Source: a virus. From it: a DNA stretch of 40,521 nucleotides. The notes beneath the pieces are model-generated. The model was not told the origin of the DNA and did no database searches. It was given only the letters and a program-made list of their open reading frames with translations. This document shows, one piece after another, positions 27,008-35,059 of this stretch. Location: positions 1 through 40,521 of the IMG/VR virus record IMGVR_UViG_3300030098_007100; one strand, given 5' to 3'. How positions within the stretch are numbered: position 1 is the stretch's first letter; each line of letters begins with the position of its first letter. A program made the translations under genes and the position numbers.

Positions 27008-28078
27008 CTAAAATTTATCAATACCCAAAACTAATTTGTATATATGTTTATTCCATATCTTACCAAATAAAACATGATCAGAAAAAAGCTGATCATCATG
27101 TTTGCCCCCCTTGGCTAAAGAGGCTGATTCATCGTGATAAAAATACATGTTTTTTCCAAAATAAAATATCTTCTTATTGTTTTTTATGGCCTTTAAGCAT
27201 ATATCAACGTCTTGAAAATTTTTTGATAAACTTGGATTTAAGCCGCCCGCATCTATAAACCATTTTAAATCTATAACTTGTAAAGCTCCTGTCACAAAAC
27301 TTTCTCCTTTATCACAATTAACTCTATTGTCTGTGATATCACAAAATCTAAAACAATGTATTGGAGAAATGGATACCGGACTTGTGCGTGGCTCCATGGT
27401 GAACCACCCAGATCCACCAAATTGTATTGTTTCCCTCCATCTGCCATTAATCATGTTAGGGAAGAACGATCTGATGTTTTCTGTATCTTCTTCTTCATTT
27501 AAAGACATTTCAGAAGGAGGGTAAACTAGTTTTGATCCAGATATTGTGGAGTGCTCATTTCTATGCTTCTCTAAAAGCAACAAAAACCATTCTTTCTTAA
27601 CACACCACAGATCAGAGTTCCAAAGAATAATATCTTTAACGCCAAGTTCATAACAAATTTTTGCTGCTATGTTATTTAACATAGAAAAATTAAATCCTTT
27701 GTCATTATCAACTCTTAAATACGATAAGTTATTTTCAAGGGCAATTGATTTAATATTTTCTTCGGACCGGTCGTCAATTATTATAATATTAGAATTTTTA
27801 TGTATATCGTTTTCTTTCAAATTGGAAATAGTAAATTTTATTAATTCTTTATTATCTTTAATAGGTATTAAAACCGCCGATAAATTAACATCCCACATGT
27901 CGCTCTGAATCCATTCACAGCTATATTTAACAGATATTTTTTTAAAAACAGATTCTGTTGGTGTGTAATTTTTACATAATAATTCTTCTTGTTCGACAAA
28001 AAATTTATTTGTTATAACAAAATCTTCATTTTCAAACAAGTTGCAATTATAATATAATAATGTCGCTTGAGACGTCAC
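27008..28078 (-). CDS. GT2-type glycosyltransferase
   Basis: About 356 residues. The first 60 residues are an extra segment, then a GT-A domain: LSAVLIPIKDNKELIKFTIS, NIIIIDDRSEENI (donor-binding Asp), GFNFSMLNNIA and WNSDLW (the DxD-equivalent), FVTGALQVIDLKWF and NFQDVDICLKA near the end, all hallmarks of GT2. I chose GTG at 28078 because GGGGG lies five bases upstream; GTG at 28084 in the same frame is the alternative. Overlaps the GT4 gene upstream by about 30 bp. Confidence 0.8.
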   Translation of the reverse strand: MTSQATLLYYNCNLFENEDFVITNKFFVEQEELLCKNYTPTESVFKKISVKYSCEWIQSDMWDVNLSAVLIPIKDNKELIKFTISNLKENDIHKNSNIIIIDDRSEENIKSIALENNLSYLRVDNDKGFNFSMLNNIAAKICYELGVKDIILWNSDLWCVKKEWFLLLLEKHRNEHSTISGSKLVYPPSEMSLNEEEDTENIRSFFPNMINGRWRETIQFGGSGWFTMEPRTSPVSISPIHCFRFCDITDNRVNCDKGESFVTGALQVIDLKWFIDAGGLNPSLSKNFQDVDICLKAIKNNKKIFYFGKNMYFYHDESASLAKGGKHDDQLFSDHVLFGKIWNKHIYKLVLGIDKF

Positions 28079-29306
28079 TCTCACCCCCAGGATTTATAAA
28101 AGAGAAAAACTTCTCATATTGTTTTTTCTCTTCAAAATTTTCTGCCACCCACTTCTGTAGGTCTTTTGCTTGCTTCTTAAATCTGCCATACTCTTTATAA
28201 ACCTCTCGAAGCTTCATTTTATATGAACCTTGTTTTGGATAGCACCATAAAGATCCCTTTTCTAAAACTCCCTCCCAAACTGCATGTTCTGGAATAGGAG
28301 ATAAATCGTAGTCAATTCTAGCAAAATGAGGCTTAAGTTTTTCGTTACCAGTTTTTTTATTCTTTTTTGGTGCACAAAGAAAATCTATGTGACCACTCCA
28401 CTCAGGAGCCAGTACTGGAAGTCCAGAATAAGCAGCCTCAAAAAGGGGTAAACCAAAGCCTTCACCGTGAGTCAAAGAAACCAGCGCTTTAATCTTGGGG
28501 TGTTTATAAAGAGAGTGCATTTCTTGATCTTTCATGTCTCCATGGAGAAGATAAATCTTGCATTTTCTATTTTCATACTGCTTTAAAAAATTTGTAAATC
28601 TTTTTGTTAATTCATGCCTATCTCTAATAGAGTTGCCTTGCATAAAGGCTTTGACTACTAGTCCAACATTTGGGTTGTCGATAAATTCTTCAACAAACCA
28701 TTTAATAGTATTCTCTAAATTTTTTCTTGGGCCCCATTGAGCAACCGCTAAAAAATTAAAATCAGTGCTTAAATTTAAATTTAGATCAACTTCTTCGAAG
28801 TTTTTAACTGGGTAATGTACAATTTCAATCTCCTTGCGGCATTTCAGTACTGCTTTTAGGCCTGTATGTTTATCAATTCCTTCATAAACTGTATTCATAA
28901 AAGAATATTTTGAGTGTTCAGAGATAGTTATAACCTTATCCATCATGTTGGCCTTCTCAAGCCACACAGGAGCCACTCTATTAGTTTCAATACCTGCAGT
29001 TACGCCAATGTTGACAGGGGCCATCTTTTGCCACTCATTAGGTATTGTCACTTGTATGCTCATATCAAAATGAGGTTTTCCTTGAGATTGATTTTGGTAG
29101 ATTGCAGTTTTTTTAATTAAATCGTCAAACCACCTTCTTTCTTCATTGTCCTCATAAATCCATCCGGTTTTTCCCCATGGAACAGGGTGAATATAAATAT
29201 CTAACTGATCTTCTACTTGTCTCAAAGATCTCAAAACAAATCTTGCATGTTCGCCATAACCTGACCGCGTTAAAACTGGTCCCCTGACTATTACTTTTTT
29301 CTTCAT
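28047..29306 (-). CDS. GT4-type glycosyltransferase (GT-B fold)
   Basis: 419 residues from the ATG at 29306, which overlaps the upstream stop by one base (TAATG) and has AAGGAATTATA before it. An earlier in-frame start at 29327 is less likely. RSGYGEHARFVLRSL is the N-terminal acceptor-side glycine loop. VAQWGPRKNLENTIKWF opens the donor domain, and HGEGFGLPLFEAAYSGLPVL (about 280-300) is the EX7E donor-binding motif of GT4. First of the two adjacent GT4 enzymes; donor and linkage unknown. Confidence 0.87.
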   Translation of the reverse strand: MKKKVIVRGPVLTRSGYGEHARFVLRSLRQVEDQLDIYIHPVPWGKTGWIYEDNEERRWFDDLIKKTAIYQNQSQGKPHFDMSIQVTIPNEWQKMAPVNIGVTAGIETNRVAPVWLEKANMMDKVITISEHSKYSFMNTVYEGIDKHTGLKAVLKCRKEIEIVHYPVKNFEEVDLNLNLSTDFNFLAVAQWGPRKNLENTIKWFVEEFIDNPNVGLVVKAFMQGNSIRDRHELTKRFTNFLKQYENRKCKIYLLHGDMKDQEMHSLYKHPKIKALVSLTHGEGFGLPLFEAAYSGLPVLAPEWSGHIDFLCAPKKNKKTGNEKLKPHFARIDYDLSPIPEHAVWEGVLEKGSLWCYPKQGSYKMKLREVYKEYGRFKKQAKDLQKWVAENFEEKKQYEKFFSFINPGGESDVSSDIIIL

Positions 29307-30574
29307 TATAATTCCTTCAACTCCCAAGTTTTATATCCTCGCCTGTTGCCCCACGAGCCCATCTCTTCATGTATCATCGTAAGTGTTTTATCCCATGATT
29401 CACAGAAGTTTTCAAAATTATAATTTTTCATGACATGCTCTCTGCCCTTTCTTCCTAGCTCTTTTCTCTCTTCTTTTGTCATGTTATATATTTTTAACAT
29501 TGCACCAACAACAGCTTCCTCAGATAAGCGATCTTCATAAATAAATGGAATTTCTTGTGAACCTATAATAGCTTTTGACGTTGGTTCTAAGCCAACTCCA
29601 AACCATTCTTTTCCGTCTGTCACTTGTTCTTGTAAGCCACCGGTCATATTTACAAGAATTGGAGTTTCGCATGATAGAGATTCTAAAGTTGCTAATCCAA
29701 AACCTTCAGCATCAGAAATGTTAATTGTACAGTCTGCCATATTATACATTAATGATAATACTGTAGGGTCGACTTTAGTGCGTGAAAAAAGCACTTCTTT
29801 GTTTGTCAAGCCCAAATTCTCGACTATAGCCTCTAGATCTTGGCCATGAGGGTCGTGCACTTCGGTATGCATTATTAAAGTAGCTTTATCGTGCCCAACT
29901 TTATCCAAGAACGTCTTAAACCAAAACAATAAACTTCCACTTTGTTTTCTTCTTGCATTCCTATTGTTCCAGAAAAAGATAAATTTATTCTCATCATATT
30001 TATCACCAAAAGAACTTTTGGTAAACTCTATAACATCTTCTTCGTCATGCTTTGTAAACACTTTAGAATCAACTGCGTGCGGTAAATAAATAGACTTAAC
30101 ATCTGGAGTGACATTTTTTACAACATCATGCGTCACTTTAGAAATGCATGCAATAAAATCATTAGAATCATACCATTTTTTATTATATGTGGGATAGGGT
30201 TTGTTATCCCAAACATGGTAGTAAACCATAGGTATTAATGGTCTAATCTCGTTTTCCATTTCCCACAACCATCCCCAAAATCTAGGATCAGTCATAAACC
30301 AAAGAATATCAGGTTTCTCTTGTCTAATAATAGAACGAATTAAATCAGGATTTCCATAGCCTTTAACTGGCATCGTGATCCAATCGTCACCCCATTCTTC
30401 AGTTTTTATTGGCTGGTAGTTTTCATGTTTTATTGCACCGCCTAAACTAAAAAATTTATATTTTCCAGTTTTTAGCATAGCCTCAATCATATATTTTGTT
30501 TGTGTTCCCACTCCGGATGGAGCAAAAGGCATGTCACTAAGTGTTAGGACTTTGATCTTCTTTTGATTTTCCAA
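29306..30574 (-). CDS. GT4-type glycosyltransferase starting with TTG
   Basis: 422 residues. LSDMPFAPSGVGTQTKYMIE is the N-terminal loop, FFWNNRNARRKQSG starts the donor domain, and DAEGFGLATLESLSCETPIL (about 285-305) is the EX7E motif. The reading frame has no ATG near its N-terminus. A TTG at 30574 with AAGGGGAAACC just upstream is the likely start and gives MENQKKIKVLTLSDMPF. It is only distantly similar to its neighbour, so ancient duplication is possible but not shown. It begins the glycan run, 9 bp after the nuclease gene. Confidence 0.86.
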   Translation of the reverse strand: MENQKKIKVLTLSDMPFAPSGVGTQTKYMIEAMLKTGKYKFFSLGGAIKHENYQPIKTEEWGDDWITMPVKGYGNPDLIRSIIRQEKPDILWFMTDPRFWGWLWEMENEIRPLIPMVYYHVWDNKPYPTYNKKWYDSNDFIACISKVTHDVVKNVTPDVKSIYLPHAVDSKVFTKHDEEDVIEFTKSSFGDKYDENKFIFFWNNRNARRKQSGSLLFWFKTFLDKVGHDKATLIMHTEVHDPHGQDLEAIVENLGLTNKEVLFSRTKVDPTVLSLMYNMADCTINISDAEGFGLATLESLSCETPILVNMTGGLQEQVTDGKEWFGVGLEPTSKAIIGSQEIPFIYEDRLSEEAVVGAMLKIYNMTKEERKELGRKGREHVMKNYNFENFCESWDKTLTMIHEEMGSWGNRRGYKTWELKEL

Positions 30575-30583
30575 GGTTTCCCC

Positions 30584-31360
30584 TTATCTACAATGTTGTG
30601 TATTATAAAATTCGCATGCGCCAAATTTGCCATGGCAAGAAAGGCGATTTTTAATATGCTTCTTATTATCTACATTATAGAGGGCTTTATTCAATAATTT
30701 AAGTGCATTTTCAGTTTTTTTATTTCCACTTGTAACTCTAAAAAATTCAACATTATTTTTCTTTGCAGTTCTTTTCAAAAGCGCAAAATGAGTCTCTAGG
30801 TTTTTAGGATCTATATTGTGTTTTAATCCAAAGAAGTGTTTATAGAGTGTTAATTGGTAAGTTGTCATTTTTTCAGATTTTCTTCTGGTGTCCCATCCCC
30901 AAGAACAGGTTTTCCAATCTATAATATGACTCTTTCCATCCGAAGTTTTAACAACTAAATCCACAAATCCTTTAAAGTTGTATCCTTCAAAATCTTCAAT
31001 TGGTTCGAACAGTTTTTCTTCAACAGAAACAAGAGTATATTTGCCAAAATATTCTTTTATTGCAGGAAGCACGTGATCAACCAACGTTACCCCTTGAGTG
31101 CGCATATCACTAACTAATTTTTTATTTAGTTCTAAGTCTTCTGGTAGATTTTTTAATTCTTTTAGGAACTCTTTTTGAAAATAGTCCTTTGCATTAGAGA
31201 TATTATTTTCCACCAATTGTTCACACGTGGAGTGCATTGCAGTACCAAAAGCGGTATGTTCATTTCCTTTAAAGCCAGCAATCTTATCCAAATAGACTAA
31301 TTTGTGTTTCCAAGGGCAATCATTCCATATTTTTAATTCTGAAAAGGAAATGTGTGGCAT
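30584..31360 (-). CDS. Cas4/RecB-like PD-(D/E)XK nuclease with Fe-S cysteines
   Basis: 258 residues. SFSELKIWNDCPWKHKLVYL opens with the first cysteine (Cys15), FGTAMHSTCEQLV carries His43, FKGFVDLVV gives Asp134, and HIIDWKTCSWG gives Asp148-x-Lys150. TTYQLTLYKHFF supplies Gln169 of the RecB-family motif. Cys242, Cys249 and Cys257 at the C-terminus together with Cys15 form the four-cysteine iron-sulfur staple of AddB/Cas4-type nucleases. Such enzymes act on DNA ends. In phages they serve recombination, replication or host DNA breakdown. The start is coupled (TAGATG) to the lysine-rich gene upstream. Confidence 0.85.
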   Translation of the reverse strand: MPHISFSELKIWNDCPWKHKLVYLDKIAGFKGNEHTAFGTAMHSTCEQLVENNISNAKDYFQKEFLKELKNLPEDLELNKKLVSDMRTQGVTLVDHVLPAIKEYFGKYTLVSVEEKLFEPIEDFEGYNFKGFVDLVVKTSDGKSHIIDWKTCSWGWDTRRKSEKMTTYQLTLYKHFFGLKHNIDPKNLETHFALLKRTAKKNNVEFFRVTSGNKKTENALKLLNKALYNVDNKKHIKNRLSCHGKFGACEFYNTQHCR

Positions 31361-31735
31361 CTATACCTCTTTCTTGTTAGCTTCTGCGGATACGGGTTTA
31401 GCTATAGCAGCCTTTTTAGCTGTTGTTTTCTTAGCCGTTGCTGTTGTTTTCTTAGCTGTTGCTGTTGTTTTCTTAGCTGTTGTTTTCTTAGCTGTTGTTT
31501 TTCTTTTCTTTTCAACTCTTAAAGTCCACTCCCCGCGAGAATCTTCCTCTCTTCTAAAATTACAAATTTTACTGGGGCCTTTGATATCTTTAACGATATA
31601 TAAGGGATTTTCTGCAGAAAAATCAGCAACAACAGATTCTTTTCTCACAACTACAGGATTTGCAGGGCGTTTATCTTCCCAAGCTAGTTTTACTGTGACT
31701 GTAACAGTTGTATCATCTAAAAATTTAATTTGCAC
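31361..31735 (-). CDS. small protein with lysine/threonine-rich histone-H1-like tail
   Basis: 124 residues, start GTG at 31735 with AAGGAGAAACAAA upstream. Residues 1-75 look like a small beta domain (TVTVTVKLAWEDKRPANPVV). Residues 76-113 are a run of AKKTT/TATAKKTT units ending KKAAIAKP, like bacterial histone-H1 tails. The basic tail should bind DNA or RNA without sequence preference. It lies between a zincin peptidase and a Cas4-like nuclease. Nucleoid or phage-DNA compaction is possible, but equally a flexible linker or protein-docking tail. Confidence 0.75.
   Translation of the reverse strand: MQIKFLDDTTVTVTVKLAWEDKRPANPVVVRKESVVADFSAENPLYIVKDIKGPSKICNFRREEDSRGEWTLRVEKKRKTTAKKTTAKKTTATAKKTTATAKKTTAKKAAIAKPVSAEANKKEV
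31415..31504 (-). repeat. short tandem repeats encoding AKKTT units
   Basis: Roughly 90 bp of tandem units of 15 and 21 bp (plus strand TTAGCTGTTGTTTTC and TTAGCTGTTGCTGTTGTTTTC), coding for AKKTT and AKKTTAT. The copies are almost identical at the DNA level, including synonymous positions, so they probably expanded recently by slippage or unequal recombination. Copy number is likely to vary between relatives. Confidence 0.75.
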
Positions 31736-31746
31736 TTTGTTTCTCC

Positions 31747-32439
31747 TTAATTTTCATATTCTAAATCTTCTACTATATTATTAATTTTATTATATAATAC
31801 AGGACTTATACTCTTTAAATAGTTCACATCTCTAAGAAAATAATTCTCAAAACCATTAGCAAAGTACTCGTTAATGCTTGTTACAGCATACGGAGAATAA
31901 AATAAACCAACGATGAAACTCTCTAAAGTCGGATATTCAACGATGTTGTATAAATAATAATCAAAATATTTATTATATTCAGTATCATTAAATTTGGCTG
32001 GATCTGGTTCATATCCTTCTTGTTCTAGAATATCATAAAGAAATTTTCGTTTCGAAAGAAATTCTCTTTTTAATTCATTATCAGAATAGATGGCTTCATT
32101 ATAACGTTCTTCAACAGCGTGAGCAACTTCATGAATAATATCATCTACCATATCATTCTCATTTTCTTGATTGTTTGTTATATATAAGGCACCATCTTTA
32201 TATTTTGCATTAAAAGGTGTATCGCCACTATCTAGATCTCTAAAGTTTCCTACGTATATCGCATCGATATTTTCGAAAAAACTTTTAGGAATAAGCTCCT
32301 CAATTGTATCTAAAACATGTTGAAGATCAAAATTATAGGGAAGCTGGTCCTTTAAGAAGACCAGCTTATCCCCATAAATATGTCGTTCTCGACTATTTCT
32401 TTTTGCTTGATTACTACTTTCAATAATGTAATCTCTCAT
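31747..32439 (-). CDS. zincin metallopeptidase-like protein (HExxH)
   Basis: 230 residues. DIIHEVAHAVEERY contains HEVAH with His103, Glu104 and His107; INEYFANGFENYFL (189-202) provides a likely third zinc ligand, Glu191, in the 'NEyFA.g.E.y' form seen in predicted zincins, including anthrax-lethal-factor-like ones. No signal peptide or transmembrane helix, so it should be cytoplasmic or packaged. It follows a small phage-conserved gene without a gap. In a phage it could process virion proteins or cut host proteins; substrate unknown. Confidence 0.72.
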   Translation of the reverse strand: MRDYIIESSNQAKRNSRERHIYGDKLVFLKDQLPYNFDLQHVLDTIEELIPKSFFENIDAIYVGNFRDLDSGDTPFNAKYKDGALYITNNQENENDMVDDIIHEVAHAVEERYNEAIYSDNELKREFLSKRKFLYDILEQEGYEPDPAKFNDTEYNKYFDYYLYNIVEYPTLESFIVGLFYSPYAVTSINEYFANGFENYFLRDVNYLKSISPVLYNKINNIVEDLEYEN

Positions 32440-32703
32440 CTAAATAATGCCATCCTTTTTCATTAGCTTTTCTCCTTCATCAAAATCATATATCGCTTGC
32501 TGATAGCCTCGAATAAAATTTTCTTCAGCGACAGCTAAAAGGAATTCTGGAAACTGTTCCGCAACCACTTTTATAATCATTTCTACGTTAACTTCTCCAT
32601 TTTCAGGATCAACTGTATTTCCAACATAATCAACTAGCCACTCTTTTAGCTCATTAGACTTTTCCACTGGTTTAAGAAGATCGGGATTATCATTAATGTC
32701 CAT
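32440..32703 (-). CDS. small conserved phage protein (87 aa)
   Basis: 87 residues, acidic. NELKEWLVDYVGNTVDPENG, followed by VNVEMIIKVVAEQFPEFLLAVAEENFIRGYQQAI, resembles an uncharacterised protein common in T4-like cyanophages and other marine T4-like phages. It is one of the better hints that this genome belongs to that group. It sits between DoxX and the zincin gene with 0-1 bp spacing. No function known. Confidence 0.75.
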   Translation of the reverse strand: MDINDNPDLLKPVEKSNELKEWLVDYVGNTVDPENGEVNVEMIIKVVAEQFPEFLLAVAEENFIRGYQQAIYDFDEGEKLMKKDGII

Positions 32704-32704
32704 A

Positions 32705-33109
32705 TTAGTCCACCAATACCTTTAGATCTTCTTTGTGCTTCCATAGAAGTTGTACATAAAGCAATACTACAACTGCAGGTACAACTACAGAATTAACACT
32801 TAGATCAAAAAATGCATGAAATAACACCACATTAACGACAATTGGTGCCAACGCAACGAGGGCTAGCTTGACATGTCGACCCAACAATAAACCTAAGCCG
32901 CAGAGCGCCTCTAAGCCTTTCAGAAGGGGAAAGAAATACGGCGCTGCGGCCAAGCCACCCAAAAATGCATGTGCATCTTGCGGTGGTGTTGATGTTGAAA
33001 AAAAGTTAAAAAACCCGTTCAACCCAAAAACAAGAAAAATTAACCCTAGACAATATCTAGTGGCATTCTCCTTTACGTTGCTTAAAATTTTGAATAAATT
33101 AATACTCAT
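32705..33109 (-). CDS. DoxX-family inner-membrane protein
   Basis: 134 residues with four predicted membrane helices: about 17-36 (TRYCLGLIFLVFGLNGFFNF), 53-75 (LAAAPYFFPLLKGLEALCGL), 80-100 (VKLALVALAPIVVNVVLF) and 106-122 (VNSVVVPAVVVLLYVQL). The FGLNGFFNF and LLKGLEALCGLGLL stretches fit DoxX. DoxX proteins are poorly defined bacterial membrane proteins linked to redox or sulfur metabolism. Not a core phage gene; its more GC-rich stretches suggest acquisition from a bacterium. Shine-Dalgarno AAGGAGAATATA precedes the ATG, and a near-perfect sigma70 promoter lies just upstream. Confidence 0.82.
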   Translation of the reverse strand: MSINLFKILSNVKENATRYCLGLIFLVFGLNGFFNFFSTSTPPQDAHAFLGGLAAAPYFFPLLKGLEALCGLGLLLGRHVKLALVALAPIVVNVVLFHAFFDLSVNSVVVPAVVVLLYVQLLWKHKEDLKVLVD

Positions 33110-33127
33110 ATTATATTCTCCTTTTCA

Positions 33128-33156
33128 ATAATATACTATTATATTTTATTTGTCAA
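33128..33156 (-). promoter_or_regulatory. near-consensus host sigma70 promoter for the DoxX-to-glycan run
   Basis: On the minus strand, TTGACA (33151-33156) is followed by exactly 17 bases and TATTAT (33128-33133): a perfect -35 and a 5-of-6 -10. Transcription would start near 33121, 12 bases before the DoxX ATG at 33109, which has a GGAG Shine-Dalgarno in between. From here genes run on the minus strand with gaps of at most a few tens of bases to about 15982, so this may drive an early transcript of up to 17 kb. Confidence 0.72.
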
Positions 33157-33163
33157 TATTTTT

Positions 33164-34474
33164 TTAAAGAATTTTTGCTGCTAGTGTTGCGACCTTTGAT
33201 CGCTCGCCTTTTACTAGAGTGACGTGGCCAGAGACATCATGAACTTTAAATTTTTCTACAGCATATGCTAATCCATTCGATGTTTCATCAACATATACAT
33301 TATCGATCTGATCAATATCTCCGGTTAAAACCACTTTTGTGTTTTCTCCTACTCTTGTAATTATAGTCTTTAATTCATGTGCTGTCAAGTTCTGAGCCTC
33401 ATCAATTATAATAAAAGCATTTGATATGGAGCGACCTCTTATATATGTTAGTGCTTCGATCTCTATTGTGCCCTGCTGTGTATACATTCTGAGGGTTTCT
33501 TTGTCGTTGCCCATTAAGTGTCGTAAGTTGTCTTGAATTGGTGCTAGCCATGGTGTCATCTTCTCTTCCATCGTACCTGGAAGATATCCAATGTCCTTTC
33601 CTAATGGCTGAATTGGTCTAGATACTATGAGCCTCTTGTATTGCGTTATTTTATCGTTTTCAACCACTTGAGCCAATCCTGCGGCAATTGCCAAAAGAGT
33701 TTTTCCACTTCCAGCTTTGCCCACTAATGTAACAATTTGTACATCTGGATCCATTAGTAAGTCTAAAGAGAAGTTTTGCTCTTTGTTTCTTGGCTTAACT
33801 CCCCAAACTCCTTTTTTAAATTCTCCGTTAATTCTTTTAAGAGGTTTAGAATAATCATAAAACCTTGCTAATGCAGTCTTTTTATCATTTGAACTAGAGA
33901 CAAGCAGAATATAATGATTTGGAAAGAGTGTGATATCTTCTTTTTCTAAATATATTTTTTCTCCGGCGTAGAATTGATCGATTATTTGATCGTCCACTAA
34001 ATGTGTTTTGAATCCACCATAAAGCTGCTGTGTATCTTTTACAACCTGCCCAACAATGTAATCCTCTGTCATCAAGCCGAGAGCATCACATTTAACTCTC
34101 ATATTTATGTCTCTCGACACAACAATTACTTTTCTCTTAGGATTATTATTTTTTTCTTCAAGAGCGGTGACAATGATTTCATTATCAGCAACGGTCATAT
34201 CTAATGGGCTCGTTTCGGGAGACTTTACAAAAAGTATTCCCTTGCCCTTCTCTATTCGAACGCCCGTATGAAGTGAGCCCTTATCGCGTAAAGAGTCTAG
34301 CTTTCGTATAAAGCTTCTAGCGTTTGTTCCAACGCCGTCTTGTCTTTTTTTATGATTGTCCACCTCTTCCAAAACTTTAAATGGAATAACAATATCATTG
34401 TTTTGGAAAGATGTTAATGCATTTGCATCTGTTAGATAAACACTAGTATCTAGTATATAAGTTTTTTTTGCCAT
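33164..34474 (-). CDS. PhoH-like ATPase with N-terminal PIN domain
   Basis: 436 residues. Residues 1-135 form a PIN domain (Asp9 in YILDTSVYL, Glu37 in VLEEVDNH, Asp97 in VADNEI, Asp122 in VSRDINMR), so a metal-dependent RNase is likely. Residues about 225-436 form the PhoH ATPase: Walker A GKAGSGKT (252-259), IIIDEAQN (355-362) as Walker B, and TGDIDQID (384-391). PIN-PhoH proteins are proposed RNA helicase/RNases. PhoH genes are common in marine phages, but mostly the short ATPase-only form; here the full PIN-PhoH form is present. ATCGGAGTTAC precedes the ATG. Confidence 0.93.
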   Translation of the reverse strand: MAKKTYILDTSVYLTDANALTSFQNNDIVIPFKVLEEVDNHKKRQDGVGTNARSFIRKLDSLRDKGSLHTGVRIEKGKGILFVKSPETSPLDMTVADNEIIVTALEEKNNNPKRKVIVVSRDINMRVKCDALGLMTEDYIVGQVVKDTQQLYGGFKTHLVDDQIIDQFYAGEKIYLEKEDITLFPNHYILLVSSSNDKKTALARFYDYSKPLKRINGEFKKGVWGVKPRNKEQNFSLDLLMDPDVQIVTLVGKAGSGKTLLAIAAGLAQVVENDKITQYKRLIVSRPIQPLGKDIGYLPGTMEEKMTPWLAPIQDNLRHLMGNDKETLRMYTQQGTIEIEALTYIRGRSISNAFIIIDEAQNLTAHELKTIITRVGENTKVVLTGDIDQIDNVYVDETSNGLAYAVEKFKVHDVSGHVTLVKGERSKVATLAAKIL

Positions 34475-34588
34475 GTAACTCCGATTCTCTTATTACACAC
34501 ATAATAAATAGTCCTTACCAAGTTAATATGAAAAAGAACTTCTGTTTTGTTATCCTGATTCATAGTTATTAATGGAGGTTTTAAAAAC
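34475..34588. promoter_or_regulatory. divergent intergenic spacer
   Basis: 114 bp between the minus-strand PhoH gene and the plus-strand secreted pair. It must hold the promoter of the plus-strand genes, since nothing upstream reads that way. I see several AT-rich -10-like hexamers but no convincing -35/-10 pair on either strand. TGGAGG at its right end is the Shine-Dalgarno of the gene at 34589. Confidence 0.35.
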
Positions 34589-35059
34589 ATGAGAACATCA
34601 GCATTGATGGCTATCTTACTTTCCTTAGTTTTTTCAACAACTTCCAAAGCAGAGATTGTATATTGCGAGAATGAATGTTTTAAGCTAAAAGATGATCACT
34701 TAGCAACAATTAAAGGCTTATTATACGAAATAACCGAACAGCAAGACAAAAAAACAAATAAAACATTCCTACCATTAGTCGCAGAAACAATTGTTTGGAT
34801 GGAGAATAAACACAAAGAAGATAAATCATATAAACTAAAAGATTTTAAAAAAGATGACAGAGCCAGACTAGTGAATAGCGCAATAGGCTTTATTGTGGAT
34901 GTAGTGTCCGGAAGAACAGTGCATAATGCAGAAAATACACTAGCGAGGCTAACAATTACTGGATATAAAGTCTTAGCGGAATACAAAGAAAAGATAGTTG
35001 ATAAAAAAACTGTCGTAGAGTATAGATTAAGACTAAAAGAAGTGGAGAACAAAAAATGA
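34589..35059 (+). CDS. exported small protein of the plus-strand island
   Basis: 156 residues. A Sec signal peptide is obvious: MRTSALMAILLSLVFSTTSKA, cleaved probably after SKA at residue 21. The mature part begins EIVYCENECFKLKDDH, with two close cysteines likely to form a disulfide in the periplasm, and is otherwise charged and helical (EYKEKIVDKKTVVEYRLRL at the end). I do not recognise a family. It overlaps the protease gene by 4 bp (ATGA), so the two are translated together; it could be a partner, inhibitor or substrate of that protease. Confidence 0.78.
   Translation: MRTSALMAILLSLVFSTTSKAEIVYCENECFKLKDDHLATIKGLLYEITEQQDKKTNKTFLPLVAETIVWMENKHKEDKSYKLKDFKKDDRARLVNSAIGFIVDVVSGRTVHNAENTLARLTITGYKVLAEYKEKIVDKKTVVEYRLRLKEVENKK

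Noticed and set aside
31302-31784. 160-codon plus-strand frame with repeats of FLAVVFLAVA
   Set aside because: It is the antisense shadow of the lysine-rich repeat gene; the hydrophobic repeats come from reading AKKTT codons backwards, and no ribosome site is present.
34450-34647. 65-codon minus-strand frame across the divergent spacer
   Set aside because: It would overlap both the PhoH start and the signal-peptide gene, and has no motif; a real gene is on each side instead.
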